Below are positions 18,064-26,406 of a DNA stretch of 38,347 nucleotides, one piece after another. Numbering within the stretch: position 1 is the first letter of the stretch; each line of letters begins with the position of its first letter. The notes beneath the pieces are model-generated. The model was not told where the DNA came from, did not search any database, and saw only the letters and a program-made list of their open reading frames with translations. This stretch comes from Candidatus Giovannonibacteria bacterium RIFCSPLOWO2_12_FULL_44_15. Lineage in GTDB: Bacteria; Patescibacteriota; Minisyncoccia; JACPKW01; UBA11713. Made by a program: the position numbers and the translations under genes. Location: contig MFIQ01000013.1 of NCBI GenBank assembly GCA_001778905.1, positions 1-38,347 on the forward strand. Direction: 5' to 3'.

Positions 18064-19026
18064 TTATCTCTTCTTGGTCGCATTTTCTAATAAGTTGCCT
18101 ATCCTCCAGTCTATTTCTTGGTCAGGTTTGTTTTGACTAATTGCACGTACCATTCTTTTGACAAGCTGGCCGGTATAGAAAAACTCAAGTTTTTCATTCA
18201 GCTCGCTGCGCTGAAACGTCTCTGGCATAACATTAAAGGCCTCGTCAAAAAACTCTTCGCCCCACATTTGCCTGACTCTCCAGAGATCATAATCTGGATC
18301 CCCTATATGAATCCCTCCCCAATCAATCACTCCGCTAACGTCTTCCGAATCGGTATCCCAAAAAATGTGCTGGCCATCGATGTCGCCATGCAACAAGGAC
18401 GGCTTATAATTGAAGTGGTCTCCGTCTAGGTACCATCTGAAAGAAGATTCAGTAAAACGTTTTATGTCATCTTCCTGTTGTGGAAACTTCTTTGCAAATA
18501 GTGGGTAAATATATTCCCGAGCATTTGCCAACCAATCAGAGTACCTAGCTCTTAAATCTACCTCCGGTACGCCCAACTTTTTCGGAATTTCGAGGTCAAT
18601 GGTATGGAGTTGGGTGAGAAATTTTCCAAAATTTTTACCCCATAAATTTTTCTCTGTCTTTGGAATTGCACTCAGAGTCGGTTCGAATTGAGCGCCACTG
18701 ATAAGCTCATACCCGCCGAAAGGCACATTTGTATTTGGGACAACTCCGCGATAAATATAATCCGGGACACGCGCCGTAAGATGCTCTTTGAGAAATGGAA
18801 GCGTGTCCATTTCTCTTTTTAGATTCTCCCCGCTTTCACGATCTCTCGCAAAACGAAAAGCAAGCTTGTCGTTTACAAAAAAGACGTAATTAGACATGCC
18901 CTCCTGTTGCTCGTGGATGGTTTCAATTTTTAAAGAAGGGTAGAATTCTTCGATAGCGTTCTTAGCCGAAGCTTCGGTGATTCCTATTAGGAAATCTCTG
19001 GGTTTATTTTCTGGTTGCAGCTCCAT
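18064..19026 (-). CDS. APH-family aminoglycoside phosphotransferase-like protein
   Basis: 320 aa; LLHGDIDGQHIFWD...VSGVIDWGGIHIGDPDYDL (APH catalytic and DFG-like motifs). Confidence 0.9.
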   Translation of the reverse strand: MELQPENKPRDFLIGITEASAKNAIEEFYPSLKIETIHEQQEGMSNYVFFVNDKLAFRFARDRESGENLKREMDTLPFLKEHLTARVPDYIYRGVVPNTNVPFGGYELISGAQFEPTLSAIPKTEKNLWGKNFGKFLTQLHTIDLEIPKKLGVPEVDLRARYSDWLANAREYIYPLFAKKFPQQEDDIKRFTESSFRWYLDGDHFNYKPSLLHGDIDGQHIFWDTDSEDVSGVIDWGGIHIGDPDYDLWRVRQMWGEEFFDEAFNVMPETFQRSELNEKLEFFYTGQLVKRMVRAISQNKPDQEIDWRIGNLLENATKKR

Positions 19027-19054
19027 ATGACCTCCTCGCGGATTTGTATTGAAT

Positions 19055-19273
19055 TTACTCTATTTTACCTAATTTCCTCTGCTTATCCATGTCGCGTTGC
19101 CAGGTGATTCTTCGAAGGGCTTCTTTTTTCTTTTTGAATCCCGACTTAGTTCTTGCCCTGTATTGGCGCGACCTAGCATTGATAAGGACTTTGGAACGCT
19201 GAATCTTTTTCGTGAACCGGCGCAAAAGCCCGCCGACTGATTCCGAATCCTTTCTTTTTACTTCAACAGCCAT
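19055..19273 (-). CDS. rpsU: 30S ribosomal protein S21
   Basis: 72 aa basic protein; SVGGLLRRFTKKIQRSKVLINARSRQYRARTKSGFKKKKEALRR. Confidence 0.88.
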   Translation of the reverse strand: MAVEVKRKDSESVGGLLRRFTKKIQRSKVLINARSRQYRARTKSGFKKKKEALRRITWQRDMDKQRKLGKIE

Positions 19274-19276
19274 AAT

Positions 19277-19585
19277 TTATTTTCCTCCCATTAAATGAAG
19301 GTGTAGATGGTCTATTTCCTGCCCGCCTTCTCGACCAACGTTAAACAATAATTTGTATCCGTCTAAATTTTTCTCTCCCGCAATCTTTTTTGCGGCCATA
19401 ACCATATCCCCGGCCAGCTCCGGATTTTCCAATTCTTTTACCGAAGCCACGTGCGCTTTAGTCACAACCAAAATATGGACTGGGGTTTTCGGATGAATAT
19501 CGTCAAAGGCAATAAGCTCTTCGTTTTCCAAAACGAGCTCTTTTGGTATTTCTTTATTCGCTATTTTGCAGAAAATGCAATCCAT
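19277..19585 (-). CDS. HIT-family nucleotide-binding protein
   Basis: CIFCKIANKEIP...DHLHLHLMGG histidine triad. Confidence 0.97.
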   Translation of the reverse strand: MDCIFCKIANKEIPKELVLENEELIAFDDIHPKTPVHILVVTKAHVASVKELENPELAGDMVMAAKKIAGEKNLDGYKLLFNVGREGGQEIDHLHLHLMGGK

Positions 19586-19586
19586 T

Positions 19587-20903
19587 TTATTTTATTTTCA
19601 TTTTTAATCTCTCAATTGCGCGCAAGATCGGCAGAGTTTCCTGCATGCCCGAATCCATGTCCCTAATAATAATGCTTCCCTCAAGAGCTTCCTTTTGCCC
19701 CATAATAAGACTGTATGGAACGCCGAGCTTTGCGGCAAGGCGCAATTGCCCCCTGATCGAATCTTTGGAGAGCGATTGCGCTAGGGGAATCTTAGCTTTC
19801 CTGAAGTCTTCCATCAAGCCCAAGGTTTTTCTTTTGGCGGCGATGCCGAGCTGGATTAAAAATACCTTCGGCTTCTCCGCTTTTACAAATTGGTCGAAGT
19901 TTTCGTCATCCATGCCCTCGGATAGAATGGAGACAACTCTATCAAGCCCGATTCCGCCTCCCGCTCCCGGCAAATCCTTGCCGGATAAAACCTGGCCGAG
20001 ATAATCGTATCTTCCTCCTCCGGCAACGGCAAGACTTTTATTTTCCTCCGTTCCGTCTTCTTTTATAGTTTTAATTTCCGCGATAAATTCGAAAACCGTG
20101 CGCGTATAATAATCAAAACCGCGAACAAGGCTTGGATTCAATTTATATGGGATTTCGAGAGCGTCCATAAATTCCAGGACTTCCTTGAAATGCGCCTTGC
20201 ATTCGTCGCAAACATATTCAAGCATCTGCGGGGCTTTTGCCTTAAACTCCTGGCAGGATTGCTCTTTACAATCAAGAAGCCTTATCGGATTTTCCTTAAA
20301 CCTTCTTTTGCAATCTTTGCAAAGTTTTTCCAGGTGCTTTCTATAATACGACGTCAGTTCTTTGCGCCACGATGCCCTGCACTCTTTATCGCCCATGGTA
20401 TTCAATTCTAAACTCGCATCAATTCCGAGCTCTTTTAGAATCAGCCCGAAAACCCGGATAACTGTTGCCTCGGCTACAGCTAAATCCTCGCCCAAAATTT
20501 CAAGATCAAATTGCCCGAATTCGCGATATCTTCCTTTCTGCGGAGTTTCGTGCCTGAAAAAGGAACCATTCTCATATAGCAGTACTGGCTGCGGTAAAGA
20601 TTGCATACCTAGCTCAAAATAAGCGCGCACTATCGGAACGGTCGCTTCCGGACGCAAAACAAGCGAGTCTCCCCCACGAGTGCGGAAAGAATACATTTGT
20701 TTCTCCACAACTTCGGAAGTCTCGCCCAATGAGGCGGAAAAAAGCTCGGAGTGTTCAAAGTGCGGGGTCCTGATTTCCTCAAAGCCGTAATAGGAAGCTA
20801 TCTCCTCGCATATGTCCGTAACCCTCTTCCAGATCAAAAGTTCAGGCCCGATAAGGTCTCTTGTTCCCCTTGGAGTTTGTAATAAATCTTTTTTAATTTT
20901 CAT
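19587..20903 (-). CDS. hisS: Histidine-tRNA ligase
   Basis: TPRGTRDLIGPE, LRPEATVPIVRAY, LVRGFDYYTRTVFEF. Confidence 0.97.
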   Translation of the reverse strand: MKIKKDLLQTPRGTRDLIGPELLIWKRVTDICEEIASYYGFEEIRTPHFEHSELFSASLGETSEVVEKQMYSFRTRGGDSLVLRPEATVPIVRAYFELGMQSLPQPVLLYENGSFFRHETPQKGRYREFGQFDLEILGEDLAVAEATVIRVFGLILKELGIDASLELNTMGDKECRASWRKELTSYYRKHLEKLCKDCKRRFKENPIRLLDCKEQSCQEFKAKAPQMLEYVCDECKAHFKEVLEFMDALEIPYKLNPSLVRGFDYYTRTVFEFIAEIKTIKEDGTEENKSLAVAGGGRYDYLGQVLSGKDLPGAGGGIGLDRVVSILSEGMDDENFDQFVKAEKPKVFLIQLGIAAKRKTLGLMEDFRKAKIPLAQSLSKDSIRGQLRLAAKLGVPYSLIMGQKEALEGSIIIRDMDSGMQETLPILRAIERLKMKIK

Positions 20904-21438
20904 ATTGATAAAATCCAGGCAAGAAATTTATTTTGGACGGAGGCCAGAGCCTGACAATTGCTCTGCCGATTATCAAATTTTCTGGAAGCGTTCCCCATCT
21001 CCTTGAATCTGAAGAATAAAGGCGGTTGTCTCCTAGCATAAAATATTCTCCTTCTTTCAGGGTAATGATCTCGTCCGGCGTTGTTAAAGCTTCGGCCAAA
21101 AACGGTTCTTTCAATTCGGTCTTGGTATCTCCCTTTACCAAGAAAAGCTTATTGTCCCGTATTTCAATCGTCTCTCCCGGAAGGCCGATAACTCTTTTTA
21201 TAAAAAATTTAGACGGGTCCTTCGGGTACCTGAACACCAAAACCTCGCCCCTGTCCGGATCCCTGAATTGGTACGTAAGCTCGTCTATTATAATATATTC
21301 CCCATCGTCGAAAGTCGGCTCCATTGATGCCCCCCGAACTAAAAAAGGCTGGGCAACCCAGGTCCTAATCGGGATAATGATGATGGCGGATATGATTATA
21401 AACCTAAGAAAATCTCTCCAAAATGAATTTTGCGGCAT
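20893..21438 (-). CDS. lepB: Signal peptidase I
   Basis: GASMEPTF (Ser), FIKRVIGLPGE (Lys), GDNRLYSSDSRRWGTLP. Confidence 0.96.
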   Translation of the reverse strand: MPQNSFWRDFLRFIIISAIIIIPIRTWVAQPFLVRGASMEPTFDDGEYIIIDELTYQFRDPDRGEVLVFRYPKDPSKFFIKRVIGLPGETIEIRDNKLFLVKGDTKTELKEPFLAEALTTPDEIITLKEGEYFMLGDNRLYSSDSRRWGTLPENLIIGRAIVRLWPPSKINFLPGFYQYEN

Positions 21439-21493
21439 AGAATATACGAAGTGTACTGGAATTTTGGTTCAAAAGCAAGTATTCTGACGTAGT

Positions 21494-21997
21494 ATGGCGG
21501 CATACTATATAGTAGGTCTCGGGAACCCAGGCCCCGAATATGACAGCTCTCCTCATAACGCAGGGAAGCTAATGGCTTCCCTTTTTCAGAAGAAATACGA
21601 AGGAAATAAAGCAAAAATAATCCTACCGACTGTTTTCATGAACCAGTCCGGGAAGGCAGTTAAGGGGATCCCCGCAAAATGGCTTATTTTACTTCATGAT
21701 GATATCGATTTGCCTTTGGGCAAGTTTAAAATCGTTTTCAATAGGGGTTCGGGCGGACACAAAGGGGTTGAATCCGTAATACGCGCCGTCGGATCGGAAA
21801 AATTCGTCCGCATTAGAATCGGCATTTCGCCAAAGAAAAAGCCAAGCCACACGCAATTAATGAAATTCTTAACTCACAAGTTTAAACCCTCCGAATCAAA
21901 CGCAATCAAAAAAATTTCCAAGAAAATATTGGAAGCCCTGGAGGTCATCATCACCGAAGGCCACGAGAAAGCAATGAGTTTGTATAATAAAAATTAA
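21494..21997 (+). CDS. pth: Peptidyl-tRNA hydrolase, compact form
   Basis: YIVGLGNPGPEYDSSPHNAG, PTVFMNQSGKAV, HDDIDLPLGKFKI..GSGGHKGVESV; shorter linker than the canonical protein. Confidence 0.9.
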   Translation: MAAYYIVGLGNPGPEYDSSPHNAGKLMASLFQKKYEGNKAKIILPTVFMNQSGKAVKGIPAKWLILLHDDIDLPLGKFKIVFNRGSGGHKGVESVIRAVGSEKFVRIRIGISPKKKPSHTQLMKFLTHKFKPSESNAIKKISKKILEALEVIITEGHEKAMSLYNKN

Positions 21998-22014
21998 ATT
22001 GCTATCATTTAATT

Positions 22015-22179
22015 ATGACTGCCGTAAAAGAAAAAGCGATACTCGAGGAATTGAAACAATTGAAAACCAAAATGCAACTTTTGGGTTCTTTGCGTCGTTT
22101 CAAAACACTATCACAAAAAGGAAGAGCATTCGCAAAGGCAAAAAAAATTAAGCCTTCCGATGTTCTTAAAAATGATTAG
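22015..22179 (+). CDS. Putative antitoxin of PIN-domain TA module
   Basis: 54-aa ORF MTAVKEKAILEELKQLKTKMQLLGSLRRFKTLSQKGRAFAKAKKIKPSDVLKND overlapping the PIN ORF by 8 nt (not in the supplied track; read from sequence). Confidence 0.75.
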   Translation: MTAVKEKAILEELKQLKTKMQLLGSLRRFKTLSQKGRAFAKAKKIKPSDVLKND

Positions 22180-22570
22180 GGCAGTTCTTGATACTAACGT
22201 TTTTATCTCAGCTTTATTTTGGACTGGTTCTCCTCACAATGTTTTAGAGAAAACACTTGAAGGCGGATTCATCTTAGTCATCTCCGGCGCAATTTTGGAA
22301 GAAATCGAAGAAAGATTATTAAATAAATTTAAATTTCCGATTGCGGATGTCATGTCTTTTTTGGAAATTATCGTTCTGAATTCACACATTGCCAAACCGA
22401 ATATCAAATTAGAAGCAGTATCGCAAGACCCAAATGACAATAAAATTATCGAATGCGCGGTCAGTGGCAACGCAGATTACATTGTGACTGGCGACAAAGA
22501 TATTCTCGAATTGAAAGCATTTCGAGAAATAAAAATCCTAACGCCAAATCAATTTTTAAAGATTTTATAA
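22172..22570 (+). CDS. PIN-domain toxin (VapC-like/COG1569-like)
   Basis: MIRAVLDTNVFISALFW...DPNDNKIIECAVSGNADYIVTGDKDIL acidic PIN motifs; start refined to 22172. Confidence 0.9.
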   Translation: MIRAVLDTNVFISALFWTGSPHNVLEKTLEGGFILVISGAILEEIEERLLNKFKFPIADVMSFLEIIVLNSHIAKPNIKLEAVSQDPNDNKIIECAVSGNADYIVTGDKDILELKAFREIKILTPNQFLKIL

Positions 22571-22849
22571 ATCGAATCCCCAAAGAAAGCAATGACGCTA
22601 TATAACCAGTAAATGAAAATGGAGCCTTCGGAATTTAGAATTTACCTCGGCTCCATATTCTTGTGTCGCTCTAGGCGACAATTTGTGCGCTCTTCGCGCC
22701 CGTGTGCGGCTTCGGACCGCGATCTGTAATGGCTATCCAATCGGGTGGCGTAAGCCAAAGTCCTCCTTTTCCTTTTTTTCTAGTGGCCTCCTTTGTTCTT
22801 ACATTAATACTTCTGCTATTATACGTAAAGCCCGATATGCACATGATGA

Positions 22850-24781
22850 ATGGACCCACCTAAAACGCACAAAGTAATAATGATTGCTGGACCAACCCCG
22901 TCTTTTCTAGAACGGGGCGATTTAACGTTGGACCGCGACCTCGAAAATTTTAAAAAACTGCGCATTCATAATAATTTCTGGCGGAGAAATACTATTTTTA
23001 TAGAAATTGAAGAAATAAAAAAGCCGTCGGAACTCATTCGCGAATTAACAAATATGGGATACGCGCGTCATATGGGAGACCTGCATAAAGGCGAGTTTTT
23101 TCAGCAAGGCGGATCTATTACGATCTATCCGATCAATAGCGAAATCCCGATTACGATAGAATTTGACGGAAATATTATCGCAGGAATCCGCGAAGCGAAA
23201 ATAATTCCGCACGCTGCAAGACACTCGGTGTTAAATGGTCAACACCGAGTGTCGGACATCCAGCCCGGAGACTACGTTGTCCACGAAGATCACGGGATAG
23301 GAATTTATCGCGGGAAAAGCCAAGATAAATTTTTAATCCTCGAATACGCTCCGGCGAGAAAAGGCGGGGATCCTGACAAATTATTGGTTCCTGAAGCCAT
23401 AGAGAAAAAGATTTCCCCTTATTTGGGACTTAAAAATCCAAAAATAAGCAGGCTTGGAACGCCTTTATGGTTCGAAACCAAAAGAAAAGCCAAAGAAGAC
23501 ATTATAAAATTTGCCCAGGAACTTTTGATATTGTATAAAACCCGCTCGGAAGTCCGGCGGCCGCCGTATGAGCCGTCGCACTTTGAGAAAAGCGTTTGGA
23601 ATAATTTTGAATTCGAAGAAACGCCGTCGCAGAAAAGCGCTATCGAAGATATTTTTCTCGATATGGCTAAAGCCGAGCCGATGGAAAGGTTGGTCGTGGG
23701 TGATGTCGGATTTGGGAAAACGGAAGTTGCTCTCCGTGCCGCTCTGCGCGCCGTTCTAAACGGAAAACAGGTTGCCCTACTTTCGCCCACAACAGTGCTC
23801 GCAGACCAGCACTCGCAGACTTTTAAAAAAAGACTTGAAGGCGAAGGAATAGAGATAGAAAGATTGACAAGATTGGAATCTAGAGAAAAAACTAGAGAAG
23901 TTTTAAGGAATTTAAAAGACGGGAAAATCGATATTATCGTCGGCACGCACCGTATTTTATCCAAAGACTTGGATTTTAAAAATCTAGGGCTCCTTATAAT
24001 AGACGAGGAGCAAAGATTCGGCGTCCGGCACAAGGAAACTCTCAAGAAAAAATATCCGGAAGTCGATATTTTATATCTATCCGCGACTCCCATCCCAAGG
24101 ACTCTCGCTTTTTCACTCTCAAAAATAAGGCCGCTCTCGCAGATAACCGATCCCCCGGAAGGGAGAATCCCCATTAAAACTTTCGTTATGCCCCGAACGG
24201 ATAAAATAATCGAGGAGGCTATTTCGGAAGAATTAAAAAGAGGAGGCCAAGTTTATTTTCTCTCGCCCCGCATAATGAAAATGCCATTCATAATGAAAAA
24301 ACTCGATAAGCAATTTCCAAAAATTAAAAAAGAGATATTACACGGAAAAGTCGGCGAGAAACATCTGGTCCGGACGATGCGGGAATTTAGAGAAGGGAAA
24401 ATTAAAATTTTGGTCTCGACAACTATTATCGAAAACGGGCTCGATATCTCGTCTGTCAATACTTTAATCGTCGAGGACGCAACTCGCTTGGGCCTCTCGC
24501 AATCGCACCAGCTTAGAGGGCGCGTCGGCCGGACTAATATTCAAGCCTTCGCGTATTTTCTCTATCCTTCCCAGAAATTAACGCCGAGAGCCGAAGATCG
24601 CCTCGAAGCGCTATTATCTTTTCAGGAATTAGGCGCTGGAATGGAAATTGCCAAGCGCGACCTCGAACTCCGGGGCGCGGGCAATATCCTCGGCCGCGAA
24701 CAAACCGGGGTCCTAAATCGCATCGGCTGGAATTTGTATTTTGAAATGCTGGGCCAAACTTTAGAGGAGTTAACTGAATAA
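22850..24781 (+). CDS. mfd: Transcription-repair coupling factor Mfd, shortened form
   Basis: QPGDYVVHEDHGIGIYRG (RNAP-interacting domain), GDVGFGKTEVALRAA, DEEQRFGVRHKE, SATPIPRTLAFSL, HQLRGRVGR; only 643 aa. Confidence 0.92.
   Translation: MDPPKTHKVIMIAGPTPSFLERGDLTLDRDLENFKKLRIHNNFWRRNTIFIEIEEIKKPSELIRELTNMGYARHMGDLHKGEFFQQGGSITIYPINSEIPITIEFDGNIIAGIREAKIIPHAARHSVLNGQHRVSDIQPGDYVVHEDHGIGIYRGKSQDKFLILEYAPARKGGDPDKLLVPEAIEKKISPYLGLKNPKISRLGTPLWFETKRKAKEDIIKFAQELLILYKTRSEVRRPPYEPSHFEKSVWNNFEFEETPSQKSAIEDIFLDMAKAEPMERLVVGDVGFGKTEVALRAALRAVLNGKQVALLSPTTVLADQHSQTFKKRLEGEGIEIERLTRLESREKTREVLRNLKDGKIDIIVGTHRILSKDLDFKNLGLLIIDEEQRFGVRHKETLKKKYPEVDILYLSATPIPRTLAFSLSKIRPLSQITDPPEGRIPIKTFVMPRTDKIIEEAISEELKRGGQVYFLSPRIMKMPFIMKKLDKQFPKIKKEILHGKVGEKHLVRTMREFREGKIKILVSTTIIENGLDISSVNTLIVEDATRLGLSQSHQLRGRVGRTNIQAFAYFLYPSQKLTPRAEDRLEALLSFQELGAGMEIAKRDLELRGAGNILGREQTGVLNRIGWNLYFEMLGQTLEELTE
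23220..23253. repeat. Perfect 13-bp inverted repeat within mfd coding sequence
   Basis: gacactcggtgtt-aaatggtc-aacaccgagtgtc. Confidence 0.95.
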
Positions 24782-24821
24782 ATTATTTTAGAAACACGCG
24801 ATTGAAATGTATACTATAAAT

Positions 24822-25274
24822 ATGAAGATCCTATTTATCTGCAAGGGAAATATGTTTAGAAGCCAGATGGCCGCGGCTATTTATAACAAGATGACAAATA
24901 ACCATGATGCTATTTCGGCGGGTACATATGTTGGAGCGCCAGATGAACCGGAGGGGCGTCTAATCCAAGATTTATTCCCAGCAAACGACCCAGTTCAAGA
25001 AATACTAGAAGAAAATGGAATGACTATACGAGAAAATCACACGACGAAATTAACTCCAAAAATGCTTGATGAGGCCGATATAGTAGTTTCAATGGCTGAA
25101 GAACCTTTTATCCCTGAATTCTTGAAAAAAAACAAAAAAGTAATCTGGTGGGATATTGCTAATCCTGATAATGCAACTCCAGAATTTGTTGAAGAAACAT
25201 ATAAAAAACTCAGCGTGCTTGTTCGCGAACTTGTAGAGAAACAAAAAATCCCAAGTGGAGACCACTTGGGGTGA
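24822..25274 (+). CDS. Low-molecular-weight phosphotyrosine phosphatase/ArsC-like protein
   Basis: MKILFICKGNMFRSQMAAAI (C-x5-R-S active site); start refined from 24807 to 24822. Confidence 0.85.
   Translation: MKILFICKGNMFRSQMAAAIYNKMTNNHDAISAGTYVGAPDEPEGRLIQDLFPANDPVQEILEENGMTIRENHTTKLTPKMLDEADIVVSMAEEPFIPEFLKKNKKVIWWDIANPDNATPEFVEETYKKLSVLVRELVEKQKIPSGDHLG
25249..25271 (-). terminator. Terminator hairpin for the convergent minus-strand gene, overlapping the LMW-PTP 3' end
   Basis: cccaagtgg-aga-ccacttggg; on the minus strand followed by ATTTTTTG. Confidence 0.7.
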
Positions 25275-25296
25275 AATAGGCCGAAAATTTATTCGG

Positions 25297-25662
25297 TCAA
25301 TTTTTTTCTTCGGGCCAAAGAGTGTTGGAAAGTTTCCTATGTGCGGCTTGCGATCCATTAAGAGTCACTTTGCCATGAATCTTTCCATCATCTGACTCGC
25401 GCCATACAGCGACAAGATCGTCATCTTTAGCGTTAAGATGGACAGTCGTGATATACCCAGGGAATTCAGTCGTCATCTCATTGACAGAAATCGTCATAAG
25501 TCTCAGCTTATCTGTCGACTCGACAACAATTTGAAACCGCTCGTCTTCGGTAACTTCATCGTCCGGTAATTTCTTGTATGAAATTACCTTGCCACGAAGT
25601 TGCATGGTTTTTGGTATCTGCGCCATCCACCGATCAAGGAACTCCTTCTGCTTTTGGTCCAT
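25297..25662 (-). CDS. Hypothetical protein
   Basis: 121 aa, preceded by Shine-Dalgarno-like TTAGGAGGT. Confidence 0.7.
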   Translation of the reverse strand: MDQKQKEFLDRWMAQIPKTMQLRGKVISYKKLPDDEVTEDERFQIVVESTDKLRLMTISVNEMTTEFPGYITTVHLNAKDDDLVAVWRESDDGKIHGKVTLNGSQAAHRKLSNTLWPEEKN

Positions 25663-25723
25663 AAAACCTCCTAACTGAAATTTTCTCCATTATATCACTA
25701 TTTACCTCTTTAGTCAAGCACTC

Positions 25724-25749
25724 AAAAAGCCCTAGAAATAGGGCTTTTA
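25724..25749. terminator. Bidirectional terminator
   Basis: aaaagccct-agaaat-agggctttt. Confidence 0.8.
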
Positions 25750-25767
25750 GCACGATCTATTAAGTCT

Positions 25768-25837
25768 TTAGTTTTCGGTGGTTTTGGGGAGTTCCGGGGC
25801 TTTGGCCTGCCTCACCTCTGGCGGCGAGTCAATGGGG
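25768..25837 (-). pseudogene. Possible relic of S1-gene 3' end
   Basis: Minus-strand frame ...APIDSPPEVRQAKAPELPKTTEN* resembles the S1 tail GEDAKAPEVPRAEI*; 12-nt exact match ttccggggcttt plus nearby cctcacc. Confidence 0.4.
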
Positions 25838-25840
25838 GCA

Positions 25841-26086
25841 TTATTTTGGATGCGAGCGTATGGAGTGCAGAATATATGTATCGCCTTCGATAGTAAAATA
25901 AAAGCGCCAATCTTGAGTGATGCGCGCTTGCCATAAATCCTGCCTTTCATCATATTTCTTGGCTCGCAATGAAGGATGACGAAGATTTTGCAGGAGCAGT
26001 TCTAACTTTTTATCAAATGCCTTCTGGATAACTACTGGGGCTTTCGCATAAACTCCGTCGAATTGATGCGTTGTGCGAGCTTTCAC
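25841..26086 (-). CDS. RelE-like mRNA interferase toxin
   Basis: 81 aa; LRHPSLRAKKYDERQDLWQARITQDWRFYFTIEGDTYILHSIRSHPK. Confidence 0.8.
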   Translation of the reverse strand: MKARTTHQFDGVYAKAPVVIQKAFDKKLELLLQNLRHPSLRAKKYDERQDLWQARITQDWRFYFTIEGDTYILHSIRSHPK

Positions 26087-26349
26087 TTTGACTTTTTCAA
26101 TTTCCTTGCTTCACGATGGAGATGACGAATGAGGTCGCGCGCAGAAGAAAAAGCTGGAGAAACTTTTCCTTCGCGATATTGCCGGAGTGAGATTTCAATA
26201 TCGCGGTCAACGAGGCTTTGGGGCGTAAGGGTAATTTTCTTTCCTTCGTTCTTAACTTCGAGCAGATCGCCTATTTCCAAGCCGGCCTCGGCGCGAAGCC
26301 TAGCGGGAAGCGTTACCTGATATTTACCTTTTATTTTGACTAATGACAT
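26083..26349 (-). CDS. SpoVT/AbrB-type antitoxin
   Basis: VKIKGKYQVTLPARLRAEAGLEIGDLLEVKNEGKKITL; overlaps toxin start by 4 nt. Confidence 0.9.
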   Translation of the reverse strand: MSLVKIKGKYQVTLPARLRAEAGLEIGDLLEVKNEGKKITLTPQSLVDRDIEISLRQYREGKVSPAFSSARDLIRHLHREARKLKKSK

Positions 26350-26406
26350 AAGTTGGATAGTTAGAATTTCTAACTATTTCCAGTTTATATGGTGTTGGGA
26401 CTACTG

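Noticed and set aside
22671-22859. 62-aa minus-strand ORF upstream of mfd
   Set aside because: Has an SD-like GGAGG internally, but lies in a hairpin-rich intergenic region, overlaps the mfd start and matches no family I recognise.
23419-24174. 251-aa minus-strand ORF within mfd
   Set aside because: Antisense to conserved helicase motifs; composition not protein-like.
24807-24821. Extended MYTIN start for the LMW phosphatase
   Set aside because: The extra codons overlap the -10 box; MKILFICKGN at 24822 matches the usual family N-terminus.
25768-25953. 61-aa ORF as an independent gene
   Set aside because: Its N-terminal two thirds is out-of-frame RelE toxin sequence; only the C-terminal piece is of interest, as an S1-tail remnant.
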